Shown here one piece after another: positions 1-8,185 of a stretch of 64,000 nucleotides of DNA. This DNA is from Syntrophaceae bacterium UBA7520 (lineage in GTDB: Bacteria; Desulfobacterota; Syntrophia; Syntrophales; Smithellaceae): assembly GCA_002478265.1 (NCBI GenBank), contig DLNC01000009.1, positions 1 through 64,000 of the forward strand, read 5' to 3'. Positions within the stretch are counted from its first letter, which is position 1, and every line of letters starts with the position of its first letter. The notes beneath the pieces are model-generated. The model ran no database searches, was not told where the DNA came from, and was given only the letters and a program-made list of their open reading frames with translations. A program made the translations under genes and the position numbers.

Positions 1-2
1 TG

Positions 3-725
3 CTCAAAGGTGAGCCGGGCACCGGCAAGACCATGCTGGCTCATGCCATCGCGGAGAGCCTGCGCATGCAGCTGATTATTCTGAATGTAAAATCCAGCAT
101 GAAGCTGATTGACGCCTTATATCAGTACGATACCTTAACGCGCCTCAACGACAGCCGTTTTCGCGATTCGGGCCGCGACGTGAGCAAAATAGAGGAATAT
201 ATAAAAATGGGTAAAATCGGCCAGGCCTTTACCTCCGATAAGAGAGTTGTCCTGCTGATTGATGAAATCGACAAGGCCGACACGGATTTTCAGGACGATA
301 TGCTCGATATCCTCGACCAGATGCAGTTTGACATTATCGAAATTGACCGAACGATAAAAGCCAAACATCGCCCGGTAATCGTCATAACTTCAAACGCCAA
401 AAAAGATTTGTCCGATCCTTTTTTGGGCAGATGCAATTTCCATCATATCGCCTTTCCCGACCACGACATGATGCGCAAAATAATTAAAGTGCATTTTCCG
501 GAATTGAAAAATGACCTGGCCGCGGCATGCATGGATACCTTTTACCGCCTCAGAGAAATCCACGGCGTGGAAAAAAAGCCGGCCACCCGCGAGCTGATCA
601 ACTGGATACGCGCCCTCCAGGCCGACCCGGATTTCAACTGGAAAGGCCTCAAGGAAGGCGAAGTGCCCTATTTGGGCGTTTTGTTCAAAAAAAGCTCAGA
701 TTTGCAAATAGCGGTAAGCCGCTAG
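3..725 (+). CDS. MoxR-type AAA+ ATPase, 5' truncated by the window
   Basis: This is an AAA+ ATPase of the MoxR/CoxD type, which remodels or activates partner proteins together with a VWA-domain protein. The open frame runs from the window edge; the first bases encode the Walker A motif GEPGTGKT, so the true start lies upstream and the first internal ATG (33) is not a start. Walker B is LLIDEIDK, followed by sensor-like VITSNAKKDL and a C-terminal lid. The next gene, 12 bases downstream, encodes a CoxE-like VWA protein, the usual partner. The client complex is not visible here. The family call is firm; the substrate is unknown. Confidence 0.85.
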   Translation, partial: LKGEPGTGKTMLAHAIAESLRMQLIILNVKSSMKLIDALYQYDTLTRLNDSRFRDSGRDVSKIEEYIKMGKIGQAFTSDKRVVLLIDEIDKADTDFQDDMLDILDQMQFDIIEIDRTIKAKHRPVIVITSNAKKDLSDPFLGRCNFHHIAFPDHDMMRKIIKVHFPELKNDLAAACMDTFYRLREIHGVEKKPATRELINWIRALQADPDFNWKGLKEGEVPYLGVLFKKSSDLQIAVSR

Positions 726-737
726 AGCTCGCGAATT

Positions 738-1934
738 ATGTTTGTTAATTTCTTTTATCTGCTGCGTGATAGGGGCATACCAATTTCCCCCACTTCTTTT
801 TTACGCTTGCAAAAGGCGCTCGCCATGGGATTAGTGCGTTCGCTGGAGGATTTCTACATCGCCGCGCGCGCCCTGCTGGTAAAAAGCGAGCGCTATTTTG
901 ATGTTTATGACCAGGCGTTCTCCGTGGCTTTTCGTGGCGTGACGGAATTGGATCCGACGCCGGAGGAGCTGAGCGATCTGGCCAGGGCGCTGCTCTCCGA
1001 GTGGCTCAAGGACCCCGGCGCGGTGGCGAACGCCCTGGGACTTTCCGAAGAAGAAGTAAAAAAAATGACGCCGGAAGAACTGATGAAATATTTTCTGGAT
1101 CGCCTCAAGGAGCAGACCGAGGCACATCACGGCGGCAACTACTGGATCGGCACGAAAGGCACGTCCCCTGTCGGCCATTCCGGCACGCATCCGGGAGGCA
1201 TGCGCGTGGGCGGAGTATCACGAAACAAATCGGCGGTAAAAGTGGCCATGGAGCGCCGTTATCGGGAATACTCTCAGGACGGACCGATTACCCCATCGCA
1301 GATCGGCGAGGCGCTCAAAAGGCTCAAGAATCTGACCCCTACCGGCCCGCAGGATGTGGTCAATATAGACAAAACAATTTATCAGACAATGCGCAACGCG
1401 GGCGAAATTGAAATCGTCTTTGACCGGCGCCTTGCGGACCGGCTGAAAATCAAACTGATGATCGACAACGGCGGCTGGTCGATGGATCCCTACGTTGAAC
1501 TCGTTCAGGTGCTTTTTCACTACGCCCAATTCCAGTTTAAAGAACTGGAAATTTATTATTTCCACAACACTATTTACAAGCAGGTCTGGAGTGATCCCCA
1601 ACGCTACAAAAAACCGGTGCCCATCGCGGATTTTACGCGCTTTGACCCGGAAACGCGCCTGATTATCGTCGGCGATGCCTCCATGGCCCCTTATGAACTA
1701 ATGAATCAAAACGGCGCTATTTACTATATGAATCAAAGATACGTGCAGCCCAGCATTGAATATCTGCAAATACTGGCCAAGACTTTCCGCCACAGCGTCT
1801 GGCTGAATCCTGTACCGCAGGCGGACTGGGATTATACCTGGACGATAAAAAGCATCGCCAAGGTCTTCCCCATGTTTGAACTGTCACTGGACGGATTGGA
1901 AAAGGCAGTCCGTCACTTAATTGCGAGAAATTGA
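738..1934 (+). CDS. VWA-domain protein, CoxE-like
   Basis: Predicted cytoplasmic partner of the MoxR-type ATPase just upstream; such pairs act as metal-dependent chaperones or maturation factors. The 398-residue protein has an all-alpha N-terminal half and a C-terminal von Willebrand factor A region. A modified MIDAS motif is visible as DNGGWSM near residue 240, and a second metal-site segment as LIIVGDASMAPYEL near residue 310. The first MIDAS serine is replaced, as is common in this bacterial subfamily. The gene starts 12 bases after the ATPase stop, so the two are almost certainly co-transcribed. The specific target is not known. Confidence 0.8.
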   Translation: MFVNFFYLLRDRGIPISPTSFLRLQKALAMGLVRSLEDFYIAARALLVKSERYFDVYDQAFSVAFRGVTELDPTPEELSDLARALLSEWLKDPGAVANALGLSEEEVKKMTPEELMKYFLDRLKEQTEAHHGGNYWIGTKGTSPVGHSGTHPGGMRVGGVSRNKSAVKVAMERRYREYSQDGPITPSQIGEALKRLKNLTPTGPQDVVNIDKTIYQTMRNAGEIEIVFDRRLADRLKIKLMIDNGGWSMDPYVELVQVLFHYAQFQFKELEIYYFHNTIYKQVWSDPQRYKKPVPIADFTRFDPETRLIIVGDASMAPYELMNQNGAIYYMNQRYVQPSIEYLQILAKTFRHSVWLNPVPQADWDYTWTIKSIAKVFPMFELSLDGLEKAVRHLIARN

Positions 1935-1951
1935 TAAGAAAGGAAAAATTT

Positions 1952-2524
1952 ATGTTGAAGAAATTTTTTGCTGCAGTAGCTGTCGGCTTTTTTGTATCAT
2001 TAATTAACAATTATGCCCTGGCACAAAAAACCCCACAGGCCGGAGATACTTTGCCGGAAATGGAGCTGATGAAGCCATCGGATGAAGCGCATCTTCAATA
2101 CCTGGGCTTGTCCGGGAGCGGAACTTTCAAAATACATCAGATAAAAGCTGACGCCGTAATTATCCAGATATTCAGTATGTACTGTCCGTACTGTCAGGCG
2201 GACGCGCCGAACGTGAATCGCCTCTATGGAATGCTTACCGGCAATCCTCAGCTTAAAGATAGAATTAAAATCATCGGCATCGGCGCGGGCAACACGCAAT
2301 TTGAAGTAAACACCTTCCGGAAAAAATACAAAGTGGAATTTCCTTTGATCCCGGATGCGGATTTCAAAGTTCATAAAATTATCGGGGAAGTAAGAACGCC
2401 TTTCTTCATTGTCGTCAGGCTCGATGGCTCCAAAAAGCCAAAAGTGATATATTCCAAGCTGGGCGCGCATGAAGATATTGAAGCGTTTTTGAAACAGATA
2501 ATTAAACTTGCCGATATCAAATAG
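1952..2524 (+). CDS. Exported thioredoxin-like (TlpA/ResA-type) protein
   Basis: Thiol-disulfide protein predicted to work outside the cytoplasm. The N-terminus (two lysines, hydrophobic stretch, cleavage near AQ) is a signal peptide, and the redox motif CPYC follows about 70 residues in. I place the start at the ATG at 1952 because AAAGGA lies about 10 bases upstream; an in-frame TTG at 1931 would overlap the VWA gene and spoil the signal peptide. Length is about 190 residues, usual for the family. The peroxiredoxin gene begins 9 bases after the stop, which suggests that this protein recycles that peroxidase. The pairing is inference; the fold is clear. Confidence 0.8.
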   Translation: MLKKFFAAVAVGFFVSLINNYALAQKTPQAGDTLPEMELMKPSDEAHLQYLGLSGSGTFKIHQIKADAVIIQIFSMYCPYCQADAPNVNRLYGMLTGNPQLKDRIKIIGIGAGNTQFEVNTFRKKYKVEFPLIPDADFKVHKIIGEVRTPFFIVVRLDGSKKPKVIYSKLGAHEDIEAFLKQIIKLADIK

Positions 2525-2533
2525 GAGACGGAT

Positions 2534-3121
2534 ATGAAAAAGAAAATATTCCTGTCCTCAGTCGCGATTTTGTTTTTTGCCACAAACGCGCTGGCGTTAT
2601 CCGATGCTTACAAAAACAATATCTATAAGACCGGCCGGCTGAAACCGGTCGACAGCGTGCTGAAGGTAAAAATTGGCGAAAAGGCGCCGGATTTTACTTT
2701 GCCGGCGGTAAGCGGCAAAAAAATATCGCTGAAAAAGTATCGTGGCAGGAAAAATGTGGTGCTATCTTTTGTGCCCGCGGCCTGGACGCCCGTTTGCTCA
2801 GATCAATGGCCGGGATACAACATCGTTAAGGATATTTTTGATGAGCATGACGCAACTTTGCTGGGCATCTCGGTTGATAATATTCCGACATTACATTCCT
2901 GGACAAAACAGATGGGAAAGTTATGGTTCGAGGTGCTGTCCGATTTCTGGCCGCACGGCGCAGTGGCGGATAAATTCGGCGTGCTGCGCTCTGACGGCAC
3001 GGCAGAAAGAGCTGTCATTATTATCGATAAAAAAGGCCTTATCCGTTATATAGATGTGCATGATATTAACGAAAGGCCTCCGTTGGAGAGCATCGTGCGC
3101 GAACTGGAAAAGCTAAAATAA
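2534..3121 (+). CDS. Exported 1-Cys peroxiredoxin (AhpC/TSA family)
   Basis: Peroxidase that reduces hydrogen peroxide or alkyl peroxides. The 195-residue protein starts with a signal peptide ending near LALS, so it should act in the periplasm. The peroxidatic motif PAAWTPVC fits PxxxTxxC, and the catalytic Arg is probably in ERAVIII. There is no second cysteine anywhere in the protein, so it is a 1-Cys enzyme needing an external thiol donor. The thioredoxin-like gene 9 bases upstream is the obvious candidate. The start ATG has AGGAGAC 6 to 12 bases upstream. The family call is firm; the reductant is inferred. Confidence 0.85.
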   Translation: MKKKIFLSSVAILFFATNALALSDAYKNNIYKTGRLKPVDSVLKVKIGEKAPDFTLPAVSGKKISLKKYRGRKNVVLSFVPAAWTPVCSDQWPGYNIVKDIFDEHDATLLGISVDNIPTLHSWTKQMGKLWFEVLSDFWPHGAVADKFGVLRSDGTAERAVIIIDKKGLIRYIDVHDINERPPLESIVRELEKLK

Positions 3122-3172
3122 ACAATATTTTAAATAAAATAGCCCTGAGAAACCAAAAGCGGGAATTTTTTC

Positions 3173-3214
3173 TTGACAGGTCATATTTATTAATGTACTT
3201 GTGACCGATAGTCA
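3173..3214 (+). promoter_or_regulatory. Promoter/operator region of tetR-type gene
   Basis: A TTGACA hexamer at 3173-3178 is followed by A/T-rich sequence and then by the palindrome TGACCGATAGTCA (3202-3214), form TGAC-N5-GTCA. It lies 52 bases upstream of the TetR-family start at 3266, the right place for autoregulation. No clean -10 hexamer is seen. The same TGAC-N5-GTCA geometry occurs at 10821-10833 upstream of the formate dehydrogenase operon. Confidence 0.5.
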
Positions 3215-3265
3215 TAAAAATAGCGACGAAATGATTGCCAATTCATGTGATAAGGAGAGTCTGCT

Positions 3266-3895
3266 TTGTCCCCTCAGGAAAAAAGAAAAAAAGAGAAGGA
3301 AAGTAAGCGAAATAATATCTTAAAAGCGGCACGGAAATTGTTTTTTGACAAGGGATTCAAGGCGGTTACCGTGGACAGCATCGCCGCAAAAGCCGGCGTC
3401 AGCAAAGGCTCCATCTATCTTTACTTCGACAGCAAAGAAGAAATATACGCCCAGGTTCTGATTGCGGATAATATTGAGCATCACAAGGATCTGGTTTATT
3501 TTTCCACCAAGGATGCTCCGGCTACTGAGTTATTGCTTGAATATTCGGAGCATTATGTGAATAATTTTCTGCATGACAATGAGCTCTTCAGGATATTAAT
3601 GACCTTTATGCTCCAAACCGAACAAATGAACCTGACGCCGCAGCAGAACGCCGAACTGATTCGGACCACCAACGAAAATATTAAATTCGTTTCCGTAATT
3701 CTGCAAAGGGGAATTGACACCGGTGAATTTTTGCCCACGATTGACATCCGTCAGACACAAAACGCCATCTGGGGATTGCTCAACGGAATTATCTCCCTCT
3801 TTCTATTTTTGGGAAATCCGAACAGGCGCGCGGAAAAAATTCACTCTCTGGTAAAGGAAAGCCTAAACATCTTTATCAAAGGATTGAGAAAGTAG
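3266..3895 (+). CDS. TetR/AcrR-family transcriptional regulator
   Basis: DNA-binding regulator of 209 residues. The N-terminal 60 residues carry the TetR helix-turn-helix, with VDSIAAKAGVSKGSIYLYF as recognition region; the rest is the ligand-binding helical domain. The start is a TTG at 3266 with AGGAG 8 bases upstream (3253-3257); no ATG fits as well. The N-terminus is very lysine-rich. A TGAC-N5-GTCA palindrome upstream suggests autoregulation. The ligand is unknown. Target genes may include itself and, judging by the repeated palindrome, the formate dehydrogenase operon, but that is inference. Confidence 0.85.
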   Translation: MSPQEKRKKEKESKRNNILKAARKLFFDKGFKAVTVDSIAAKAGVSKGSIYLYFDSKEEIYAQVLIADNIEHHKDLVYFSTKDAPATELLLEYSEHYVNNFLHDNELFRILMTFMLQTEQMNLTPQQNAELIRTTNENIKFVSVILQRGIDTGEFLPTIDIRQTQNAIWGLLNGIISLFLFLGNPNRRAEKIHSLVKESLNIFIKGLRK

Positions 3896-3908
3896 CTTTT
3901 TTAATCTT

Positions 3909-4250
3909 TTATTTTCCTGCCTGCCGAAATAATTTTTGAAAATCCTGTTCGGCCGCTTTTAAAAGTCTCTCTACTTCTTTTTCCAATTTTTCAAAACGAT
4001 CAATGATCGCCCGCGCCTGCTCGGTGAGATTCATGGTTTTTTTTCGCGCGCTTGCCTTAACCAACTCAATGCCCATCCGTTCCTCGGAGGCTTTCAATCT
4101 TCCCCATGCCGCGCGGTAGGACATTTCCAGTTTTTTTGCCGCGGCGTTCAGACTGCTTTTTTCTTCAATGGCGTGCAGGATATCGTCGCGCCCCCGCCCG
4201 AATATAACCTTCCCGTTTTTTTCCAACCATATCTTATACTTGATTTCCAT
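3909..4250 (-). CDS. modE: ModE-type DNA-binding regulator lacking the metal-binding domain
   Basis: A 113-residue winged-helix regulator of the ModE N-terminal (LysR-like) type. It shows GRGRDDILHAIEEKSSL followed by AAAKKLEMSYRAAWGRL, the characteristic ModE DNA-binding helices, then a lysine- and glutamate-rich dimerisation tail. Full ModE has two C-terminal Mop/TOBE domains that bind molybdate or tungstate; these are absent, so metal sensing must be indirect or lost. It is transcribed divergently from the molybdate/tungstate ABC transporter, and a perfect 20-base palindrome of the ModE-box type lies in front of that transporter. Regulation of modABC is therefore likely. Confidence 0.8.
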   Translation of the reverse strand: MEIKYKIWLEKNGKVIFGRGRDDILHAIEEKSSLNAAAKKLEMSYRAAWGRLKASEERMGIELVKASARKKTMNLTEQARAIIDRFEKLEKEVERLLKAAEQDFQKLFRQAGK

Positions 4251-4360
4251 TCATACCCCCCAGCCGACAACACCGTTTTTCATTAAGGAGATCTTTGGAT
4301 AATATATCATTGACAAACAGCACCTCCGCCCGCCAAGTGGCTGATATTGTTTGCCAATTA

Positions 4361-4380
4361 ATATGTTATTTATAACATAT
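4361..4380. promoter_or_regulatory. ModE-box-like palindromic operator
   Basis: A perfect inverted repeat: ATATGTTAT at 4361-4369, TT centre, ATAACATAT at 4372-4380. It resembles the known ModE operator, which has GTTAT and ATAAC half-sites. A possible -35, TTGCCA, is at 4351-4356, so bound protein would cover the promoter of the transporter genes. A ModE-like regulator is encoded on the other strand 111 bases away. Confidence 0.75.
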
Positions 4381-4407
4381 GTAAAAAATGCTAAGGAGTC
4401 AACCAAC

Positions 4408-4551
4408 ATGAAGATGGGTTTAGCCGTAGCTGCTTTTGCTTATGTTGTTTTTATGAGTCCTTTTTCATTTTTTGCGGAGGAAAAAATTTCTGTTGCGGCG
4501 ACGGCAAACTTTACTTCAGCAAACATCGCTGCTGGGAATAAACCGAGTTAG
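4408..4551 (+). pseudogene. Short leader peptide or decayed ModA N-terminus
   Basis: A 47-residue frame with a good ribosome binding site (AAGGAG, 4393-4398). It encodes a typical signal peptide followed by EEKISVAATANFTSA, which looks like the mature N-terminus of periplasmic molybdate-binding proteins, and then stops. The real modA starts 4 bases after this stop in another frame. The simplest reading is the remnant of a duplicated or internally deleted modA. Alternatively it is a translated leader that couples to modA. It keeps the strong ribosome binding site of the operon, so it is probably translated. Confidence 0.5.
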
Positions 4552-4555
4552 ACTT

Positions 4556-5410
4556 ATGATTCGTGCTCTAGGTACCTTTGCAGGCTGTTGTTCCCTGTTA
4601 TTGTTCGCTTTGCAGGGGCTTTCGTTTGGCGGGGAACTCTTTATTTTCGCCGGCGCAGCCAGTAAACCGGCAACTGAGGAAACAGCCAAAGCTTTCGAGA
4701 AAAAGACGGGTGTGAAGGTAAATCTTACATTCGGCGGATCGGGTTTTGTTCTTTCCCAGATGGCTCTTGCAAAAAAAGGAGATCTCTATTTTCCCGGGTC
4801 ATCTGATTATATGGAAATCGCCAAGCAAAAGGGGCTGGTTTTTCCCGAATCGGAAAAATATGTTGTATATCTTGTTCCGGCAATAAATGTCCAGAAGGGT
4901 AATCCCAAGGGTATCAAATTATTGCGGGACCTCATTAAACCGGGGCTGCGGGTGGCCATTGCGAATCCGGAGAACGTGTGCGTCGGGCTTTATGCCGCCG
5001 AGATTATAGAAAAGAACTATACTGCGGATGAAAAGGCCCGGTTCAGGAACAATCTCGTTAACTATACGGAAAGCTGCGAAAAAACGGCCACCGCAATTTC
5101 TTTGAAGGCTGTTGACGCGGTTATCGGCTGGGAAGTTTTCCAGCATTGGGATCCCGAACGTATAGAGACCATTCCCCTCCGGAAAAATGAAATAGTTCGC
5201 ATCGGCTATATCCCCATCGCCATATCGAGGTTTACGACAAACAGAAATCTTGCCCAGGAATTCATAGATTTCATTCTTTCCGACGAAGGCAAAATATTTT
5301 TTAAAAAATATCATTACTTCATGAGCCCTGAAGAAGCGATGGCTTGGATTGGCGAAAAGAAGCCGATCGGCGGAGAATATAAAATTCCAGCAGAATGGAC
5401 GGGAAAATGA
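4556..5410 (+). CDS. modA: Molybdate/tungstate ABC transporter, substrate-binding protein
   Basis: Periplasmic binding protein for molybdate or tungstate, about 284 residues. It has a hydrophobic leader, then LFIFAGAASKPATEETAKAF, the ModA-type first strand and helix with ligand-contacting serine and alanine, followed by FGGSGFVLSQM and PGSSDYMEIA. I choose ATG 4556; an in-frame ATG at 4472 would prepend an arginine-rich stretch that overlaps the upstream peptide out of frame. The stop overlaps the permease start (ATGA). Next come permease and ATPase genes. The choice between molybdate and tungstate cannot be made from sequence; the formate dehydrogenase nearby could use either metal. Confidence 0.8.
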   Translation: MIRALGTFAGCCSLLLFALQGLSFGGELFIFAGAASKPATEETAKAFEKKTGVKVNLTFGGSGFVLSQMALAKKGDLYFPGSSDYMEIAKQKGLVFPESEKYVVYLVPAINVQKGNPKGIKLLRDLIKPGLRVAIANPENVCVGLYAAEIIEKNYTADEKARFRNNLVNYTESCEKTATAISLKAVDAVIGWEVFQHWDPERIETIPLRKNEIVRIGYIPIAISRFTTNRNLAQEFIDFILSDEGKIFFKKYHYFMSPEEAMAWIGEKKPIGGEYKIPAEWTGK

Positions 5411-6189
5411 CCTTTAAAAGAATGACGATTGCGTTCGCGGTTTCCGTTTTTTCTGTATACGCCTTGTTAATCATTTCCCTTTTCTATTTTTATGAGTGGC
5501 CCCTATTTATGAAGACGCTCCTTTCTGAAAGAACTCTCTTTTCTATCCGCTTGAGTCTGATGGCAGCCACCATTGCCACGGTTGTTTCCCTCTTTTTTGC
5601 AATTCCATCCGCGTATGCTCTTTCGAGATATCAATTCCCCGGCAGACAGATTATCGACACACTCTTGGAACTGCCTATGATTGTTTCGCCGGTGGCTTTG
5701 GGCGCAATGATTCTCATTTTTTTCACCACGCCTGCCGGCCAATTGATACAGGAGCGGGGGACATCGCTTGTCTTTACGATATACGGGATACTCCTTGCTC
5801 AGTTCATCACGACGGTTGGTATTGCTATACGGTTTATAAAAGCGGTTTTCGACGAAATACCGAAAAAGCACGAAGAAGCGGCCTGGGTCCTCGGTTTGGC
5901 GCCGGCACAAACCTTCTTCAAGGTTGTGCTCCCTCTTGGCAAAAAAGGCATTATCGCCTCTGCTGTTCTCACGTGGGCCAAAGCCTTGGGTGAATTCGGC
6001 GCGACCATCACCATCGCGGGCTCAATGGCCATGAAGACAGAGACCCTTCCCATTGCGATTTTTATGAGGCTCTCCAGCGCGGACATAGAAGGGACGGCGG
6101 TTCTCGTCCTCATCCTACTTGGCATCGGACTGGGCCTGCTGTATGGCGCGAGACTCTTTGCGGATAGAGACTGGATTTATAGAGTATAA
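5407..6189 (+). CDS. modB: Molybdate/tungstate ABC transporter permease
   Basis: Inner-membrane permease of the ModB/CysT type, about 260 residues with five or six hydrophobic helices. The cytoplasmic EAA loop that contacts the ATPase is visible as EEAAWVLGLAPAQTFFKVVL, followed by LGEFGATI, typical of ModB. The start at 5407 overlaps the modA stop as ATGA; an upstream in-frame ATG at 5395 is also possible and would add four residues. It is translationally coupled to modA and lies 16 bases before the ATPase gene. Confidence 0.85.
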   Translation: MTFKRMTIAFAVSVFSVYALLIISLFYFYEWPLFMKTLLSERTLFSIRLSLMAATIATVVSLFFAIPSAYALSRYQFPGRQIIDTLLELPMIVSPVALGAMILIFFTTPAGQLIQERGTSLVFTIYGILLAQFITTVGIAIRFIKAVFDEIPKKHEEAAWVLGLAPAQTFFKVVLPLGKKGIIASAVLTWAKALGEFGATITIAGSMAMKTETLPIAIFMRLSSADIEGTAVLVLILLGIGLGLLYGARLFADRDWIYRV

Positions 6190-6205
6190 TAAGAAAGAAC
6201 ATATA

Positions 6206-6919
6206 ATGAGCATTGCCGTTTCGTTAAAAAAGAATTTAAATTATTTTGATCTGGATATTTCATTTTCCTGTGCGAAAAATAACTTGCTGGTGATGATCGG
6301 CCCTTCCGGCAGCGGTAAGACAACGATTATCCGGATGCTGGCGGGTCTGGAAGAGCCCAAAGCGGGCAAAGTGGTGTTCGATGATGAAGTCTGGTTTGAT
6401 TCCCTGCGCCATATCAATGCTCCGCCACAGAAACGTCGCCTGGGTTATGTTTTTCAGGATTACAATCTTTTCCCGCATCTGAATTTGTATGAAAATGCGT
6501 TGTTCGCCGCTGTGGATAAAAAGGAAGTTGACGAGCTGTTTGAACTTTTTAAAATCGATCATTTGAAGAGGCGCAAACCGCACATGGTTTCCGGCGGCGA
6601 GCGCCAGCGCTGCGCGATTTGTCAGGCGCTGGCCAGGCATCCCCGCTTGCTGCTTCTTGATGAACCGTTTTCGGCGCTGGATGCCATCACGCGCCGGGAT
6701 TTGCGCGAGGAATTGAAAAACCTGAAGAGCACAATGTCGTTCCCGATTATTTATGTAACGCATGATATCACAGAAGCGCTGTATCTGGCCGATGAAATTA
6801 TTCCTGTTGTCGACGGCAAAATCGATCATCAATGGATGCAGAAAATGATCGATCGCGAACCTTCATCGGAATCAACACCGCGGGCGGCGCGCGCGCCACG
6901 CCTCTCGCTGGCATACTAG
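6206..6919 (+). CDS. modC: Molybdate/tungstate ABC transporter ATPase, short form
   Basis: ATPase that powers the ModAB transporter. Walker A is GPSGSGKTT, the signature is VSGGERQRCAI, Walker B is LLLLDEPFSALD and the switch histidine is in VTHDITEALYLAD. I start at ATG 6206, 16 bases after the modB stop; an in-frame ATG at 6119 would lie inside modB. The protein is about 237 residues and ends soon after the nucleotide-binding domain, so it lacks the C-terminal Mop domain of classical ModC (about 350 residues). Together with the truncated ModE, no metal-sensing Mop domain is seen in this cluster. Confidence 0.85.
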   Translation: MSIAVSLKKNLNYFDLDISFSCAKNNLLVMIGPSGSGKTTIIRMLAGLEEPKAGKVVFDDEVWFDSLRHINAPPQKRRLGYVFQDYNLFPHLNLYENALFAAVDKKEVDELFELFKIDHLKRRKPHMVSGGERQRCAICQALARHPRLLLLDEPFSALDAITRRDLREELKNLKSTMSFPIIYVTHDITEALYLADEIIPVVDGKIDHQWMQKMIDREPSSESTPRAARAPRLSLAY

Positions 6920-6953
6920 TATTTTTTAATGATATTGAGGAGCTTGATTATTT

Positions 6954-7544
6954 ATGAATATCTGCACCTATTCCTACAAAGAATACCTTCAGCTGGTTAA
7001 ATCCTTTCACGGCTCACTTGCCCCGGGTTTAATTATCGGCGGTTTTATCGTCGATCTGGCCATGAAAAACTTGCCGGAAGGCGAATTTTTTGACGCCGTC
7101 TGCGAGACACCGGTTTGCTTGCCCGATGCCGTGCAGATTCTCACCCCCTGCACTATCGGCAACGGCTGGCTCTCCGTTGTTAATTTCGGCAAGTTTGCCG
7201 TTACCTTGTATGAAAAATACAGCGGCAGGGGAGTGCGCGTGTACCTGGACACGAAAAAACTTCAAGCATGGCCGGAAATCCGCGACTGGTATCTGAAAAA
7301 AAAGAAAAAAAACGAACAGGATTCGGATTTGCTGCTAGCGCAAATCAAAGAAGCCGGACATAATCTGCTGAGCATCCAATATGTGCAGGTTGAACCGGAT
7401 AAAATCCGCCGGAAAAAAATGGGGCCTGTGGATATCTGCCCGGTTTGTAAAGAAGCGTATCCAACGCGCGACGGAGAAAAATGCAAGGCCTGCCAGGGAG
7501 AAACGCCTTATGCGAAGGTATCAGAACCACCAACAAAAAAATAA
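6954..7544 (+). CDS. FmdE-family protein with C-terminal zinc ribbon
   Basis: Member of the FmdE family, first named from molybdenum formylmethanofuran dehydrogenase operons and common near Mo/W genes; its exact role is unsettled. The N-terminal FmdE domain (residues 10-110) shows FHGSLAPGLIIGG, CETPVC, LTPCTIGNG and a conserved NFGKFAVTLYE. A zinc ribbon follows near residue 160 (CPVC, then CKAC). In most family members the first motif reads HGHxCPG; here the second His and the Cys are replaced by Ser and Ala, so the usual metal site may be altered. It follows the modABC genes by 34 bases and likely shares their transcript. Confidence 0.75.
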   Translation: MNICTYSYKEYLQLVKSFHGSLAPGLIIGGFIVDLAMKNLPEGEFFDAVCETPVCLPDAVQILTPCTIGNGWLSVVNFGKFAVTLYEKYSGRGVRVYLDTKKLQAWPEIRDWYLKKKKKNEQDSDLLLAQIKEAGHNLLSIQYVQVEPDKIRRKKMGPVDICPVCKEAYPTRDGEKCKACQGETPYAKVSEPPTKK

Positions 7545-7612
7545 ATATATTGCTTTGAGGAGACATTAAGCATATCGCCTGATCGATTCTACATGAACGA
7601 AACAGAGCATCT

Positions 7613-8170
7613 ATGAATAAATTTACTGAAGGAGTTGTAAACCATTTATACAATATAACAACGGGACCGCAAAAAATGCGCCTTCTTCTCACCCCTGTAT
7701 TCGGTTTGTTTTTTTTCTTTGTCGTATTGTTTTTGGTATTTATCTCTTTTTCTCTGGATCGGTTTTGTGGCTTACCAAATTTCGCGCCAAGACCATTGCG
7801 CCTGGCGCTGTCTTTGCCTGTGCTAATCGGAGGTTCTTTTTTGTGGCTCTGGAGTGTGCTGAAGTTCTTAAAAACAAAAGGAACACCCGTGCCGGTGAAT
7901 CCTCCGACAAAACTGATTACTGACGGGCCTTATCTTTATTCACGCAACCCGATGATGACGGGTCTTTTTATGATAATGGCGGGAATCGGCATTTTCGCGG
8001 GATCGGTGACCTTGACATTTTTTATGACGCCGCTGTTCGTTCTGATAAGCGTCATTGAATTCAAATATATTGAGGAACCGGAATTGGAGAAGCGTTTCGG
8101 AAAAATTTATAGCGAATACAGACAAAAGACACCTTTAATTATTCCGAAAATAAGCCGAATCCGAAAGTAG
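7613..8170 (+). CDS. Isoprenylcysteine/phospholipid methyltransferase-like membrane protein
   Basis: A 185-residue membrane protein of the ICMT/PEMT-like methyltransferase superfamily. Four hydrophobic segments are seen, and the family motif appears as GPYLYSRNPMMTGLFM, followed by an EEPELEKRFG and YRQKTP tail that normally contributes to S-adenosylmethionine binding. Bacterial members rarely have a known substrate; small thiols, lipids or metals have been proposed. It sits between the FmdE-like and DUF364 genes. The family is clear, the substrate unknown. Confidence 0.7.
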   Translation: MNKFTEGVVNHLYNITTGPQKMRLLLTPVFGLFFFFVVLFLVFISFSLDRFCGLPNFAPRPLRLALSLPVLIGGSFLWLWSVLKFLKTKGTPVPVNPPTKLITDGPYLYSRNPMMTGLFMIMAGIGIFAGSVTLTFFMTPLFVLISVIEFKYIEEPELEKRFGKIYSEYRQKTPLIIPKISRIRK

Positions 8171-8185
8171 GAAAGAGTGCTGTTA

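Noticed and set aside
4331..4360. Sigma-54 promoter before modA
   Set aside because: TGGC and TTTGC are present, but GG and GC are 12 bases apart instead of 10.
4472..4555. Upstream ATG as modA start
   Set aside because: The extra residues are arginine-rich, overlap another reading frame and destroy the signal peptide; ATG 4556 fits better.
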